Below, in pieces: positions 41,435-51,991 of a stretch of DNA of 64,000 bases. The DNA is from Sphingobium sp. JS3065 (lineage in GTDB: Bacteria; Pseudomonadota; Alphaproteobacteria; Sphingomonadales; Sphingomonadaceae): NCBI RefSeq assembly GCF_026427355.1, contig NZ_CP102664.1, positions 2,418,001 through 2,482,000 on the forward strand. Reading direction: 5' to 3'. The notes under the pieces are model-generated. The model ran no database searches. It was not told the DNA's origin and saw only the letters and a list, made by a program, of their open reading frames with translations. The position numbers were made by a program, and so were the translations under genes. Numbering within the stretch: position 1 is the first letter of the stretch; every line of letters starts with the position of its first letter.

Positions 41435-43030
41435 TCAGGCGGCCGTCAGCGCGGCGCTGCGCACCGAAGCGTCGACATGGTCCTCGAACTGCGCGAAATT
41501 GTCGACGAACTGCTTCACCAGCTTGCCGGCGGTCTCGTCATAGGCCGCCTTGTCGGCCCAGGTCGCCCGCGGATCCAGGATCGTCGCCTCGACGCCCGGC
41601 ACCGCCACCGGCACCTGGAAACCGAAATTCGGATCGGTGCGGAATTCGGCGCTGTTGAGGCTGCCGTCCAGCGCCGCGTTCAGCAGGGCGCGAGTCACCT
41701 TGATCGGCATGCGCTTGCCGACGCCATATTTGCCGCCGGTCCAGCCGGTGTTGACCAGCCAGCAGGTGACGCCGCCCTTGTTGATCCGCTCCTTCAGCAG
41801 ATTGCCGTAGACGGAGGGGTGACGCGGCATGAACGGCGCGCCGAAGCAGGTGGAGAAGGTCGCCGTCGGCTCCGTCACGCCGATTTCGGTGCCCGCGACA
41901 CGCGCGGTATAACCCGAAAGGAAGTGGTACATGGCCTGTTCCGGCGTCAGACGCGCAATCGGCGGCAGGACGCCGTAAGCATCGGCGGTCAGGAAGATGA
42001 TGTTCTTCGGCACCGGACCCAGATTCTTTTCCGATGCGTTCGGGATGAAATCGATCGGGTAGGAACCGCGGCTGTTTTCCGCCAGGCTGTTGTCGTCCAG
42101 GTCGATCTCGCGGGTTTCCTCGTCGATCACGACATTTTCCAGCACCGTGCCGAACCGCTTGGTGGTGGCGAAGATCTCCGGCTCGGCCTCGGCCGACAGG
42201 TTGATCATCTTGGCGTAGCAGCCGCCCTCGAAATTGAAGACGGCGGTGTCCGACCAGCCATGCTCGTCGTCACCGATCAGCGTGCGGCTGGCGTCGGCGG
42301 ACAGGGTGGTCTTGCCCGTGCCCGACAGGCCGAAGAAGACGGCGGTGTCGCCGTTCGGGCCGATATTGGCCGAACAATGCATCGGCATCACGCCCTGCGT
42401 CGGCAGCAGATAGTTGAGGATGCCGAACACCGACTTCTTCATCTCTCCGGCATAGCGGGTGCCGCCGATCAGGATCAGCTTCTCGGTGAAGTTGACCGCG
42501 ATCACGGTTTCGCTGCGGCTGCCATGGCGGGCCGGATCGGCCTGGAAGGTCGGCAGGTCGATGATCGTATATTCAGGCGCAAAGCCGGCCAGCTCGTCCG
42601 CGCCGGGACGAACCAGCAGCGTGCGGATGAACAGGTTATGCCAGGCGAATTCGTTGATGACGCGCACGTTGACGCGATGTTCAGGCTGCGATCCGCCGAA
42701 CAGGTCGGCGACGTAGAGCTTGTCCTTCTGACCCAGGGCGGCGAAGAAATCGGCCTTCAGCGCGGCGAAATGCTCCGGCGTCATGGGCACGTTGGTCTTG
42801 CCCCACCAGACGGCGGATTCGGTTTCCGCGTCGCGCACGATGAACTTGTCGCTTGCCGACCGGCCGGTATGCTTGCCGGTCTTGACGACCAGCGGGCCGT
42901 CCTTCGCCAAAATGCCTTCGCCATTGGCGAGCGCGGCTTCGACCAGCGGAGCGGTGCCCAGATTCCAATATTGAACAGCGCTTGTGGAAATGCCCTGCTG
43001 ATCGAGGGTGAAAGAGGATTTGGCCTGCAC
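41435..43030 (-). CDS. pckA: Phosphoenolpyruvate carboxykinase (ATP)
   Basis: Gluconeogenic enzyme converting oxaloacetate and ATP to phosphoenolpyruvate. 531 residues, standard. The kinase-1a motif [13 protein letters not shown], the kinase-2 metal motif in the LIGDDEHGW section, and [14 protein letters not shown] are all present. GTG 43030 is chosen because AGGAG lies seven bases before it; the longer ATG-starting frame is less likely. Divergent from chvI, matching the gene order of many alphaproteobacteria, where ChvI controls pckA. Confidence 0.96.
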   Translation of the reverse strand: MQAKSSFTLDQQGISTSAVQYWNLGTAPLVEAALANGEGILAKDGPLVVKTGKHTGRSASDKFIVRDAETESAVWWGKTNVPMTPEHFAALKADFFAALGQKDKLYVADLFGGSQPEHRVNVRVINEFAWHNLFIRTLLVRPGADELAGFAPEYTIIDLPTFQADPARHGSRSETVIAVNFTEKLILIGGTRYAGEMKKSVFGILNYLLPTQGVMPMHCSANIGPNGDTAVFFGLSGTGKTTLSADASRTLIGDDEHGWSDTAVFNFEGGCYAKMINLSAEAEPEIFATTKRFGTVLENVVIDEETREIDLDDNSLAENSRGSYPIDFIPNASEKNLGPVPKNIIFLTADAYGVLPPIARLTPEQAMYHFLSGYTARVAGTEIGVTEPTATFSTCFGAPFMPRHPSVYGNLLKERINKGGVTCWLVNTGWTGGKYGVGKRMPIKVTRALLNAALDGSLNSAEFRTDPNFGFQVPVAVPGVEATILDPRATWADKAAYDETAGKLVKQFVDNFAQFEDHVDASVRSAALTAA

Positions 43031-43297
43031 GCCTTTGCTCCTGAATATCATTATGTCCGGCCGCCATCTTATCATGTTCACGACCGGTCCGCCTCCTGGC
43101 GCCGCGATTCTTCACGCCGCGGGGCGCCGTCTGCTGCAGACAGAGGGGGCATAAGGCTTTGGACAAGGTGCGTCAAACCCCGGAAAAGGCCATGTCCCCG
43201 GCGTTAATCCCGAATTCCCACGGCTACGCCGCATAACCCGCACTGGCGGACCTTCCTTGCGGGGGGAGCCGCCATCGTCTAACGCAGGAGCATTCCC

Positions 43298-43327
43298 ATG
43301 CCGACGATTTCCCGGGACACAGCATGA
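43298..43327 (+). CDS. Nine-residue leader peptide overlapping chvI
   Basis: ATG 43298 is preceded by AGGAG at seven-base spacing and opens nine codons (MPTISRDTA) whose stop TGA overlaps the chvI start (ATGA, 43324-43327), in a different frame. This is the textbook arrangement for translational coupling or leader-peptide control. A second weaker Shine-Dalgarno (GGGA) for chvI itself lies inside the mini-ORF. Only sequence layout supports this call. Confidence 0.42.
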   Translation: MPTISRDTA

Positions 43328-44031
43328 CCGCAACCATCGCTCTGGTGGATGATGACAAGAATATCCTGACCTCCGTCTCCATCGCCTTGCAGACGGAGGG
43401 GTTTCTGACGCGCCTCTATTCGGACCCGGAGGCGGCGCTGAAGGCGCTGGTCGAAAACCCCGCCGACCTGGCCGTATTCGACATCAAGATGCCGCGCATG
43501 GACGGCCTGGAACTGCTGCGACGGCTGCGCGAGAAGAGCCATATGCCGGTCATCTTCCTGACGTCCAAGGCCGATGAACTGGACGAGGCGCTGGGCCTGG
43601 CCATGGGCGCGGACGATTATATCAGCAAGCCATTCTCCCAACGGCTGCTGATCGCGCGCATCCGGGCGATCCTGCGCCGGTCGGAGGCCCGCAAGGTGGA
43701 CGCCACACCGGACGAGCCGGTCGCCGAACCCATCGTGCGCGGGCGGCTGGAGATGGACCCGGCCCGCCACCGGGTGAAATGGATGGGCCGGGACGTGACG
43801 CTGACCGTCACCGAATTCCTGATCCTGGAAACGCTCGCCGCGCGCCCCGGCGTGGTCAAGAACCGCAACCAGTTGATGGATGCCGCCTATCAGGATGACG
43901 TCTATGTCGACGACCGCACCATCGACAGCCACATCAAGCGCCTTCGCCGCAAGTTCCGCGAAGCCGACCCCGAATTCAACGCGATCGACACCCTCTATGG
44001 CGCCGGCTACCGCTTCTCAGAAGAAGTCTGA
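43324..44031 (+). CDS. chvI: Response regulator ChvI (OmpR family)
   Basis: 235 residues. Receiver domain with acidic pair Asp10/Asp11, phospho-acceptor Asp53 in VFDIKMP, Thr80 and Lys102, then a winged-helix OmpR/PhoB DNA-binding domain ([13 protein letters not shown]...[13 protein letters not shown]...YGAGYRF). It responds with ChvG to acid and envelope signals in alphaproteobacteria and controls central carbon genes and exopolysaccharide. The chvG frame overlaps its end. Confidence 0.93.
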   Translation: MTATIALVDDDKNILTSVSIALQTEGFLTRLYSDPEAALKALVENPADLAVFDIKMPRMDGLELLRRLREKSHMPVIFLTSKADELDEALGLAMGADDYISKPFSQRLLIARIRAILRRSEARKVDATPDEPVAEPIVRGRLEMDPARHRVKWMGRDVTLTVTEFLILETLAARPGVVKNRNQLMDAAYQDDVYVDDRTIDSHIKRLRRKFREADPEFNAIDTLYGAGYRFSEEV

Positions 44032-45592
44032 CGCGGGTCCGGGGTTGAGCTGGTCCGGCCGGATCAGCCTGACCCCGCGCATCCTGGCGGTCAATGTGTT
44101 CGCGCTGGCGCTGCTGGCGGGCGGCTTCTTCTATCTCGACAGCTATCGCACGCGCATCGTCGACGACCGGCTGCAACAGTCGGCCCGCGAACTCCAGTTG
44201 CTGGCCATCGGCCTGGAAAATGCGCCCGCCGACCGGCAGAACGCGCTGATCGCCGCCTATGCGCGGCAGACCCAGGATCGCGTCCGCCGTTATGACCCGG
44301 AAGGACGGCTGATCGCGGACAGCTTCGCCATGGACGTCCCCCGCTATCGCCTGCGCCTGCCGGAGGAGGAGGAATGGCAGCGCCATGTCGCCCGCTTCCT
44401 CGACAAGCTGATCGACCGCATCGTATCCGCCGACCGACCGCCCAATTTCAGGGAACCGGCGGTCGACCGGGCGCAGGCCTGGCCCGAACTGGTGGTGGCG
44501 CGAAAAAGCGGCCGGACCCAGGCGGTGAACCGCTATGCGCCCGACCGCACCTTCATGATTTCGGCCGCCGTCAATGTGCAGGACGGCTCCAGCCTGCTCG
44601 CGACCGAAAACGCCCGCGACATCACCCGCATCGTCCGGGCCGAACGCTTTCGCCTGGGCATGGTGCTGGCGGCGGCGGTGCTGGCGTCGGTATTGCTTTC
44701 GCTGTTCCTGGCCCGGACCATCGTGCAGCCGTTGCAGCGGCTGGCCCGCGCGGCGGTGCGGGTGCGCCTCGGCCGGGCGCGCGAAGTCACCGTGCCGCGC
44801 CTGCCCGACCGGCGCGACGAGATCGGCATGCTGGCCCGCGCTTTGTCGGACATGAGCCATGCGCTGCGCCAGCGGATCGACGCCACCGACGCCTTCGCCG
44901 CCGACGTCAGCCATGAACTGAAGAACCCCATCGCCTCGCTGCGCTCCGCGCTGGACGCGCTGGACCGGGTGGACAAGCCGGAACTGCGCGCCCAGTTGAT
45001 GGCCATCGCGCAGGACGATGTGCGGCGGCTCGACCGGCTGGTCACCGACATTGCCGAAGCGTCCCGCATCGACGCCCAATTGTCGCGCACCCGGTTCGAA
45101 CCGATCGACCTTGGCCTGCTGATCGAGAGGATGGTCGTCGCCCGCGAGGCGCGGGGCGTCCCCCGCGGCGTGCGCCTGGCCTTCGCCCGCCCGCGCAAGA
45201 ATGTGGCGGTGGTGCTGGGCGAGGAACAGCGGATCATCCGCGTGCTCGACAATCTGATCGACAATGCCGTGTCCTTCTCCCCCGAAGGCGGACTGGTCCA
45301 GATCGTCGCGACGGTGGCGGACAATGAAGTGCTGGTCAGCGTCGAGGATCAGGGACCGGGCGTCCCCGAATCCGAACGCGAACATGTCTTCCGCCGCTTC
45401 CACAGCGTCCGCCCGGAAGATGAGGCGTTCGGCAAGCATAGCGGCCTGGGCCTGGCCATCGCCCGCTCCATCGTCGAGGGGCATCAGGGCAAGATCAGCA
45501 TCGCCGACCGCCAGGACGCGCAAAGCGGCGCCTGCTTCATCATGCGCCTGCCCATGGCGGTGGAACGCGATCCGGGCATCGTTTCGGAGTAA
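43997..45592 (+). CDS. chvG: Sensor histidine kinase ChvG
   Basis: 531 residues with two membrane helices near 28-47 and around 220-245 enclosing a periplasmic sensor domain, then HAMP, and a HisKA/HATPase core. The phosphorylated His is His306 in [13 protein letters not shown]; the N-box is [14 protein letters not shown], and the G-boxes DQGPGVP and [14 protein letters not shown] are visible. Start ATG 43997 overlaps chvI by 35 bases; a TTG at 44045 is an alternative that avoids the overlap. Confidence 0.93.
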   Translation: MAPATASQKKSDAGPGLSWSGRISLTPRILAVNVFALALLAGGFFYLDSYRTRIVDDRLQQSARELQLLAIGLENAPADRQNALIAAYARQTQDRVRRYDPEGRLIADSFAMDVPRYRLRLPEEEEWQRHVARFLDKLIDRIVSADRPPNFREPAVDRAQAWPELVVARKSGRTQAVNRYAPDRTFMISAAVNVQDGSSLLATENARDITRIVRAERFRLGMVLAAAVLASVLLSLFLARTIVQPLQRLARAAVRVRLGRAREVTVPRLPDRRDEIGMLARALSDMSHALRQRIDATDAFAADVSHELKNPIASLRSALDALDRVDKPELRAQLMAIAQDDVRRLDRLVTDIAEASRIDAQLSRTRFEPIDLGLLIERMVVAREARGVPRGVRLAFARPRKNVAVVLGEEQRIIRVLDNLIDNAVSFSPEGGLVQIVATVADNEVLVSVEDQGPGVPESEREHVFRRFHSVRPEDEAFGKHSGLGLAIARSIVEGHQGKISIADRQDAQSGACFIMRLPMAVERDPGIVSE

Positions 45593-45621
45593 GGCGGCGC
45601 AGGGTAGAGCGAACCCATCCA

Positions 45622-45651
45622 AATCCTCCCCATCGAAAGATGGGGAGGATT
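45622..45651. other. Long tetraloop hairpin between chvG and hprK
   Basis: Perfect 13-bp stem AATCCTCCCCATC / GATGGGGAGGATT (45622-45634 with 45639-45651), GAAA loop, 29 bp after the chvG stop. No T-run follows, so it could be an RNA-processing or stability element rather than a classical terminator, allowing differential expression of chvIG versus the PTS genes. Confidence 0.75.
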
Positions 45652-45743
45652 AATGACCGCACCATAATGAGACCTCCCCCCGGTTAATTCGATTTCCACC
45701 AGCGCCAACAAGAGCTAATATGACGTCAAAGCGATAAGGCGAT

Positions 45744-46193
45744 ATGGCGTCGACACCTTCTTCCGAAACCCTGCATGCGACCAGCGTGGCGATCGATGGC
45801 CAGGCCGTCCTGCTCTGCGGCCCCAGCGGCATGGGCAAGTCCGATCTGGCGCTGCGCCTGATCGATCGCGGCGCCGTGCTGGTCAGCGACGATTATACCC
45901 GCCTGCTTGAGATCGAGGGCAGGCTGTTCGCCCGCGCCCCGGACCGCATCGTCGGCATGATGGAAGTGCGCGGCCTGGGCCTGGTCGACATGCCCCATGC
46001 GGACAACGCCCCTGTCGCCCTGGCCGTCGACCTCAGCGACGCGGTGGAGCGCATGCCGCTGGAACCGGCGCGACGGTCGATCGCGGGCGTCGACGTCCCC
46101 GTCGTCCGCCTGGCCCCGTTCGAAGCCTCCGCCCCGATCAAGGTGGAACTTGCCGTCAGGACCATGGGCCTGAAGAGCGTGAGCCTGTCGTGA
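45744..46193 (+). CDS. hprK: HPr kinase/phosphorylase (short alphaproteobacterial form)
   Basis: 149 residues, only the catalytic half of HprK: Walker A GPSGMGKS at 26-33, VSDDY after it and MEVRGLGLVDM, the HprK signature. The N-terminal domain of firmicute HprK is absent, as usual in alphaproteobacteria. It phosphorylates and dephosphorylates a regulatory Ser on HPr. The stop overlaps rapZ (GTGA). In this locus it is part of a regulatory, not sugar-transport, PTS. Confidence 0.92.
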   Translation: MASTPSSETLHATSVAIDGQAVLLCGPSGMGKSDLALRLIDRGAVLVSDDYTRLLEIEGRLFARAPDRIVGMMEVRGLGLVDMPHADNAPVALAVDLSDAVERMPLEPARRSIAGVDVPVVRLAPFEASAPIKVELAVRTMGLKSVSLS

Positions 46194-47122
46194 GTTTCAA
46201 GACGCCGAAGACCATATTGCTCGTTTCAGGCCTGGCGGGCGCGGGCAAGACCACCGCGCTCAAGACGCTGGAGGATATGGGCTGGGAAGTGGTCGACAAT
46301 CTGCCGCTGGTGCTGCTCGACCGGTTGCTGGACACCCCGCTGCCGGAGGGGCATGACGAGGGGACGGACCGTCCGCTGGCGCTGGGCATCGATGCGCGCA
46401 CCCGCGGCTTTGACGCCGCCGCCATCGTCCAGCGGATCAAGGCGCTGCGGTCCCGCCACGGCCATGATGTGGAAACGCTGTTCCTCGACTGCTCCGGCGC
46501 GGAACTGGAGCGCCGCTTCGCCGAGACCCGCCGCCGCCACCCGCTGGCCACCGACCGCCCCGCCCGCCACGGCATCGCCCGCGAACGGGAACTGACCGAA
46601 CCGCTGCGCCGCTGGGCCAGCCAGGTGATCGACACCAGCAGCCTGACCAGCAACGGGTTGCAGCAGGAAATCCGCAACCGCTTCTCCCGCGAGGGGCTGT
46701 CGGACCCGGTGCTGACCATCCTGTCCTTCGGCTATTCGCGGGGCGTCCCGCTGAACGCCGACCTGATGTTCGACATGCGCTTCCTGCGCAATCCGCATTG
46801 GGAGGAGGAATTGCGGCCGAAGACCGGTCTCGACCCCGATGTCGCTGCCTATATCGTGGAAGATCCGGCCTATGAGGAGGCCATTCAGCGGATCGAACAA
46901 TTGCTGACCCTGCTGCTGCCCCGCTATGCGGAGGGCGGAAAAAGCTACATTACCGTGGCCTTTGGCTGCACCGGGGGCCGCCATCGTTCGGTCCATGTCG
47001 CCGAACGCATCGCCAGAGACTTGCATGATGCGGGCTTTTCGCCCACGGTCTCGCACCGCAATATGGAATCAGCGCCCCAGGACGCCCTGGAGAAGCGCAG
47101 ACCGGGAGGCCCGAAAGCGTAA
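46190..47122 (+). CDS. rapZ: RNase adapter protein RapZ / nucleotide-binding YvcJ family
   Basis: 310 residues beginning at GTG 46190. N-terminal P-loop GLAGAGKT (14-21) and C-terminal domain with TVAFGCTGGRHRSVHVAERI. RapZ binds small RNAs or nucleotides and controls cell-envelope precursor synthesis in enterobacteria; the role in alphaproteobacteria is less known, but it is commonly encoded with hprK and ptsH. The length is slightly above 290. Confidence 0.93.
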   Translation: MSFKTPKTILLVSGLAGAGKTTALKTLEDMGWEVVDNLPLVLLDRLLDTPLPEGHDEGTDRPLALGIDARTRGFDAAAIVQRIKALRSRHGHDVETLFLDCSGAELERRFAETRRRHPLATDRPARHGIARERELTEPLRRWASQVIDTSSLTSNGLQQEIRNRFSREGLSDPVLTILSFGYSRGVPLNADLMFDMRFLRNPHWEEELRPKTGLDPDVAAYIVEDPAYEEAIQRIEQLLTLLLPRYAEGGKSYITVAFGCTGGRHRSVHVAERIARDLHDAGFSPTVSHRNMESAPQDALEKRRPGGPKA

Positions 47123-47154
47123 TCCATGAAAAACAGGTGGGCCACGTAAGCAAG

Positions 47155-47559
47155 ATGATTGGATTGGTACTCGTCACCCATGGGGCGCTGGCGACGGAAT
47201 TCGTCGTCGCGATGGAACATGTGGTCGGTCCGCAGCAGCAGATCGAAACCATCTGCATCGGTCCTGAGGACGACATGGAGATGCGCCGCGCCGACATTGC
47301 GGACGCGGTCGCCCGCGTCAATGACGGGGCGGGCGTGATCCTGCTGACCGACCTGTTCGGCGGCACCCCGTCCAACCTGGCCATTTCCCTGCTGAAGGCG
47401 GGCGAGATAGAGGTGATCGCGGGCATCAACCTGCCCATGCTGATCCGCCTGGAAAGCGCGCGCAAGGTCATGGACGTGCGCCAGGCCGTCGCCGCCGCGC
47501 GGGAAGCGGGCCAGAAATATATCAGCGTCGCATCCGAACTGTTGGGCAGCACCACATGA
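47155..47559 (+). CDS. PTS EIIA component, mannose-type (regulatory)
   Basis: 134 residues, an EIIA-Man fold: MIGLVLVTHGALATE has the phosphorylatable His9, and ILLTDLFGGTPSNLA is a family motif. Transport partners EIIB/C/D are absent here, so it likely acts as a phosphorylation target in a regulatory relay with HPr. ATG 47155 is used; a GTG 18 bases upstream is possible. The stop overlaps ptsH (ATGA). Confidence 0.92.
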   Translation: MIGLVLVTHGALATEFVVAMEHVVGPQQQIETICIGPEDDMEMRRADIADAVARVNDGAGVILLTDLFGGTPSNLAISLLKAGEIEVIAGINLPMLIRLESARKVMDVRQAVAAAREAGQKYISVASELLGSTT

Positions 47560-47828
47560 GCGAAATCAGCCAGGAAGTCAGGATCAGCAACCGGCGTGGC
47601 CTGCATGCCCGCGCCAGCGCGAAGTTCGTGACCTTGGCCAGCGGCCTGCCCGCGCAGATCACCGTGCGCAAGGACGGCAGCGAAGTCACGGGAACCTCCA
47701 TCATGGGCCTGATGATGCTGGGCGCGGCGATGGGCGACAGCATCACCATCAGCGCCACCGGTCCCGAAGCGGTCGATTCGCTGGGCAAGCTGGTCACGCT
47801 GGTCGAAGACAAGTTCGGCGAGGAATAA
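47556..47828 (+). CDS. ptsH: Phosphocarrier protein HPr
   Basis: 90 residues. His17 in RRGLHARASAK is the enzyme-I phosphorylation site and Ser48 in TGTSIMGLMML the HprK target, both intact. It receives phosphate from EI (encoded elsewhere) and passes it to EIIA. Overlaps the EIIA stop. The cluster chvI-chvG-hprK-rapZ-EIIA-ptsH thus combines a two-component system and a phosphorelay. Confidence 0.95.
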   Translation: MSEISQEVRISNRRGLHARASAKFVTLASGLPAQITVRKDGSEVTGTSIMGLMMLGAAMGDSITISATGPEAVDSLGKLVTLVEDKFGEE

Positions 47829-47945
47829 GGCGGCCGCGTCCGCCAAACCTTTGTTAAGTATCGCCAAGCCATTATCGCGGGACAAGGTTTAACGAAAAAC
47901 GCGGGCGCAGGACGGGGTGCGCCGCCCCATTGAGGTGCATTGGCA

Positions 47946-48941
<996 letters not shown>

Positions 48942-48961
48942 GGGGCAAGCCCGGCTGATTT

Positions 48962-49162
48962 GGGTGTGGGGCGGACGTTCAGTTTTCCGTTCGGGCTGAG
49001 CCCTTCTACTGCCTGCCAGGGCAGGCGCTCAGGATAAACTTGCCTTCGGCAAGTCGAAGCCTTCAGCCGAGCGGAGCGAGGCTTCCATGCTTCGCCTCCG
49101 CTCAGCAGAGCCCTTCGACTTCGCTCAGGGCGAACGGATATCTAATGTCCGCCATTGGCCAA
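48962..49162. repeat. Composite palindromic intergenic element, copy D (long form)
   Basis: Begins with GGGTGTGGGGCGGACGTTC (48962-48980), identical to the start of copy A, and ends with AATGTCCGCCATTGGCCAA (49144-49162). Between them lie a CCGTTCGGGCTGAG segment answered by CTCAGGGCGAACGG, and an internal CTGAGC-type REP piece near 49030-49130. The 322-bp gap holds no gene. Confidence 0.72.
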
Positions 49163-49263
49163 ATTCTGCTCCCCCTCCCCACCCAAGCCCCCTACCCTTT
49201 TCCGCGCTCCCCCTATAGAGAGGCCGCTTCTGTGGACCTTCGAAAAAGGCAAGAGACGGGATC

Positions 49264-50061
49264 GTGGCGCGAGAAATCACCGGATTTTCCAACCCGCTGG
49301 TGAAGCGCGTCCGTTCCTTGCGGGAAAAGAAATTCCGCAAGGCCGAGGGGCTGTTCCTGGCCGAAGGACTCCGCATCCTGACCGAAGCGCGCGAGGAAGG
49401 CGTGCTGCCGGAAATGCTTTTCCACGCCGGTTCGACCCATCCCCTCGCCACCGACCTGATCGCGGCGATGGAGGCGGCGGGCGGCGACGTCATCGAAACC
49501 ACGCCCGACATCCTCTCCAAAATCTCCGGCAAGGACAATGCGCAGGCGGTGGTCGGCGTCTATCGCGACCGGCTGACCCCGCTGGCGAAGCTGGACCGCG
49601 GCAAGGCCGACATCTGGATCGTCGCCCAGTCGCTGCGCGATCCCGGCAACCTGGGCACCATATTGCGCACCGGCGATGCCGTGGGCGCGGGCGGGCTGAT
49701 CCTGATCGACGATTGCGTCGACCCCTTCTCCGTCGAATCCGTGCGCGCCAGCATGGGCGCCCTCTTCACCCAGAGCATCACCCAGGCGCGCTGGGGCGAG
49801 TTCATGCATTGGCTGCGGCAGGGCCCGGGCGAACTGATCGGCACCAGCCTGAAGGCGACCCATGACTATCAGGAGCCGCGCTATCAAAGCCCCAGCTTCC
49901 TGCTGGTCGGCAATGAAGCGCAGGGTCTGCCCGAAAGCTATGAGGCCGAATGCGACCTGTTGGTGAAGATGCCGATGCTGGGCAAGGCCGACAGCCTGAA
50001 CGCAGCGGTCGCCTGCGCGGTCATGGCCTATGAATTGCTGAACCAGAAAAGAGCGAAATGA
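49264..50061 (+). CDS. TrmH/SpoU family RNA 2'-O-methyltransferase
   Basis: 265 residues from GTG 49264. The SPOUT knot motifs are present: SLRDPGNLGTILRTGDA (motif 1), LVGNEAQGLP (motif 2) and MLGKADSLNAAVACAVMAYE (motif 3), with an N-terminal substrate-binding domain (FSNPLVKRVRSLREKKFRK). It methylates a ribose in rRNA or tRNA; the specific nucleotide is not predictable (rlmB-like, TsnR-like). The MFS gene overlaps its stop. Confidence 0.9.
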   Translation: MAREITGFSNPLVKRVRSLREKKFRKAEGLFLAEGLRILTEAREEGVLPEMLFHAGSTHPLATDLIAAMEAAGGDVIETTPDILSKISGKDNAQAVVGVYRDRLTPLAKLDRGKADIWIVAQSLRDPGNLGTILRTGDAVGAGGLILIDDCVDPFSVESVRASMGALFTQSITQARWGEFMHWLRQGPGELIGTSLKATHDYQEPRYQSPSFLLVGNEAQGLPESYEAECDLLVKMPMLGKADSLNAAVACAVMAYELLNQKRAK

Positions 50062-51380
50062 TGGCGACGGGGGCGACGCACGCAGTGGAAGCATCTTCAG
50101 CGGAAATGCGCGGGATCGACGCGATGCTGCGCCACAAGCGGGTGCTGGCGGCCAGCCTGATCGGCACGGCGGTCGAATTTTACGACTTCTATATCTACGC
50201 CACCGCCGCCAGCCTTGTCTTCGGGCCGCTCTTCTTCCCCGCCTCCTCCCCCTCCGCGCAATTGCTGGCCGCCTATGGCAGCCTGGCCCTCGCCTTCTTC
50301 GCCCGGCCTTTGGGCGCGGCGGTGTTCGGCCATTATGGCGACCGCATCGGGCGCAAGGCGACGCTGGTGACGTCGCTGATGCTGATGGGCGGATCGACGC
50401 TGGCGATAGGGTTCCTGCCCACCTATCAGAGCATCGGCTGGTGGGCGCCGCTGATCCTCTGCGCCCTGCGCTTCGGTCAGGGCCTCGGCCTGGGCGGCGA
50501 ATGGGGCGGCGCGGCGCTGCTGGCGGTGGAGAACGCCCCGCCGGGCTGGCGCGCGCGCTTCGGCATGTTCCCGCAACTGGGCGCGCCGGTCGGATTTCTC
50601 GCCGCCAATGGGCTGTTCCTGATCCTCGGCACCTTCCTCACCGAAAAGGATTTCTTCGCCTGGGGCTGGCGCCTGCCCTTCCTGGGCAGCGCGGTGCTGG
50701 TGTTGCTGGGCCTGTGGATTCGCCTGAAACTCACCGAGACGCCGGAATTCGCCGCCGCCAGAGCCGAAGCCCCGCCGCCCGCCGTGCCGCTCGCGACGCT
50801 GTTCCAGAACCATCTGGGCGCGGCGGTCGCCGGCACCTTCGCCTGCGCCGCCTGCTTCGCCGTCTATTATATCGCGACCGCCTTTGCCCTCGGCTACGGC
50901 ACCACCACGCTCAAGATCGACCGCGAAACCTTCCTGGCGATCCAGTTGGGCGCGATCCTGTTCATGGCGCTCAGCATCGTCATCGCCGGCTGGTGGGCGG
51001 ACAAGAGCAGCCCGACCCGCGTGCTGGTCGCGGGCTGCATCGGCACGGTGGCGATGGGCATCGTCTTCGGTCCCGCCATGGGCACCGGGCAATTGCTGCC
51101 GATCTTCCTGATCCTCAGCCTCGCCTTGCTCATGATGGGCTTCGTCTATGGCCCGCTGGGCGCCTATCTGCCGCATCTTTTCCCGGTGCAGCTTCGCTAT
51201 ACCGGCGCGTCCTTCGCCTTCAACATGGGCGGGATCATCGGCGGCGCGCTGGCGCCCATCGTCGCGACCTGGCTGATCCAGGTCCAGGGCGTCGAACTGG
51301 TCGGCCTCTATATGTCGGCGGCGGCGGCGCTCAGCCTGATCGGCCTGTGGTTCACGAGTCGGGACTCTGGCCGGAAATAG
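50058..51380 (+). CDS. MFS metabolite:H+ symporter (MHS family)
   Basis: 440 residues, twelve predicted membrane helices. The MHS subfamily signature between helices 2 and 3, GHYGDRIGRKATL, and LRFGQGLGLGGEWGGAA are clear, grouping it with alpha-ketoglutarate, proline/betaine and shikimate symporters. Substrate unknown. It overlaps the methyltransferase stop by four bases (ATGA), so translation may be coupled despite unrelated function. Its end overlaps a convergent GNAT gene by 29 bases. Confidence 0.9.
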   Translation: MMATGATHAVEASSAEMRGIDAMLRHKRVLAASLIGTAVEFYDFYIYATAASLVFGPLFFPASSPSAQLLAAYGSLALAFFARPLGAAVFGHYGDRIGRKATLVTSLMLMGGSTLAIGFLPTYQSIGWWAPLILCALRFGQGLGLGGEWGGAALLAVENAPPGWRARFGMFPQLGAPVGFLAANGLFLILGTFLTEKDFFAWGWRLPFLGSAVLVLLGLWIRLKLTETPEFAAARAEAPPPAVPLATLFQNHLGAAVAGTFACAACFAVYYIATAFALGYGTTTLKIDRETFLAIQLGAILFMALSIVIAGWWADKSSPTRVLVAGCIGTVAMGIVFGPAMGTGQLLPIFLILSLALLMMGFVYGPLGAYLPHLFPVQLRYTGASFAFNMGGIIGGALAPIVATWLIQVQGVELVGLYMSAAAALSLIGLWFTSRDSGRK

Positions 51381-51900
51381 CTTTGCGCATCAGGATCAGC
51401 GGCACGCCGCGATCCTCGAAGGCCCGTATGTCGACAAAGCCGAAGCTGCGGTAAAGCGGCACGCCAGCCATGGTGGCGGACAGTTCCAGTGCCACGAAAC
51501 CCTCGGCCCGCGCCGCCGCTTCGCACAGCGACAGGATCAGCGTGCCGACACCTTTGCGCACATGATCGGGATGGGTGTACATCGCCCGCACCTTCGCGGC
51601 TTCTGTCGCCGGATCGAGCAGCCGGTCGTCGCGTCCGTCGCTATGATTGCCGCCATAGGCCGTCGCGCGCCGGCTCCAGCCCCCGCAACCGGCGATGCGT
51701 CCCTGGGCCTCGATGACGAAATAAGTGCCGTCCGCGATCAGGCGGCTGTCCAGCCCCATGAAGGCGTGGCTTGCCCGCACCTGTTCCGGCGTCAGGAAGC
51801 CCGATTGCAGGCGGTCGATGGCCAGCGCCATGACATGGGCAAGCGCCGGTTCATCCGCGGCGATGGCGAGACGATGCAGAAGCGGCATAGGTTGATGCAT
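51352..51900 (-). CDS. GNAT family N-acetyltransferase
   Basis: 182 residues from ATG 51900 (ATG 51888 also possible). The acetyl-CoA motif A is in VRAMYTHPDHVRKGVGTLILSLCEAAARAEG, with the R/Q-x-x-G-x-G/A pattern, and a C-terminal GVPLYRSFGFVDI strand-helix; YFVIEAQGRIAGCGGWS is the central strand. Acceptor (amine, antibiotic or protein) unknown. The gene is convergent with the MFS symporter, sharing 29 bases at the 3' ends. Confidence 0.8.
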   Translation of the reverse strand: MHQPMPLLHRLAIAADEPALAHVMALAIDRLQSGFLTPEQVRASHAFMGLDSRLIADGTYFVIEAQGRIAGCGGWSRRATAYGGNHSDGRDDRLLDPATEAAKVRAMYTHPDHVRKGVGTLILSLCEAAARAEGFVALELSATMAGVPLYRSFGFVDIRAFEDRGVPLILMRKAISGQSPDS

Positions 51901-51991
51901 CACTTGATGAAGGAAAAGGCGGCGATGGACTATGCCGTTCGCCGCCTCTCCTGTCGAATAAGGGCGGATCAAGCGACCCGCCCCTGTGCCC

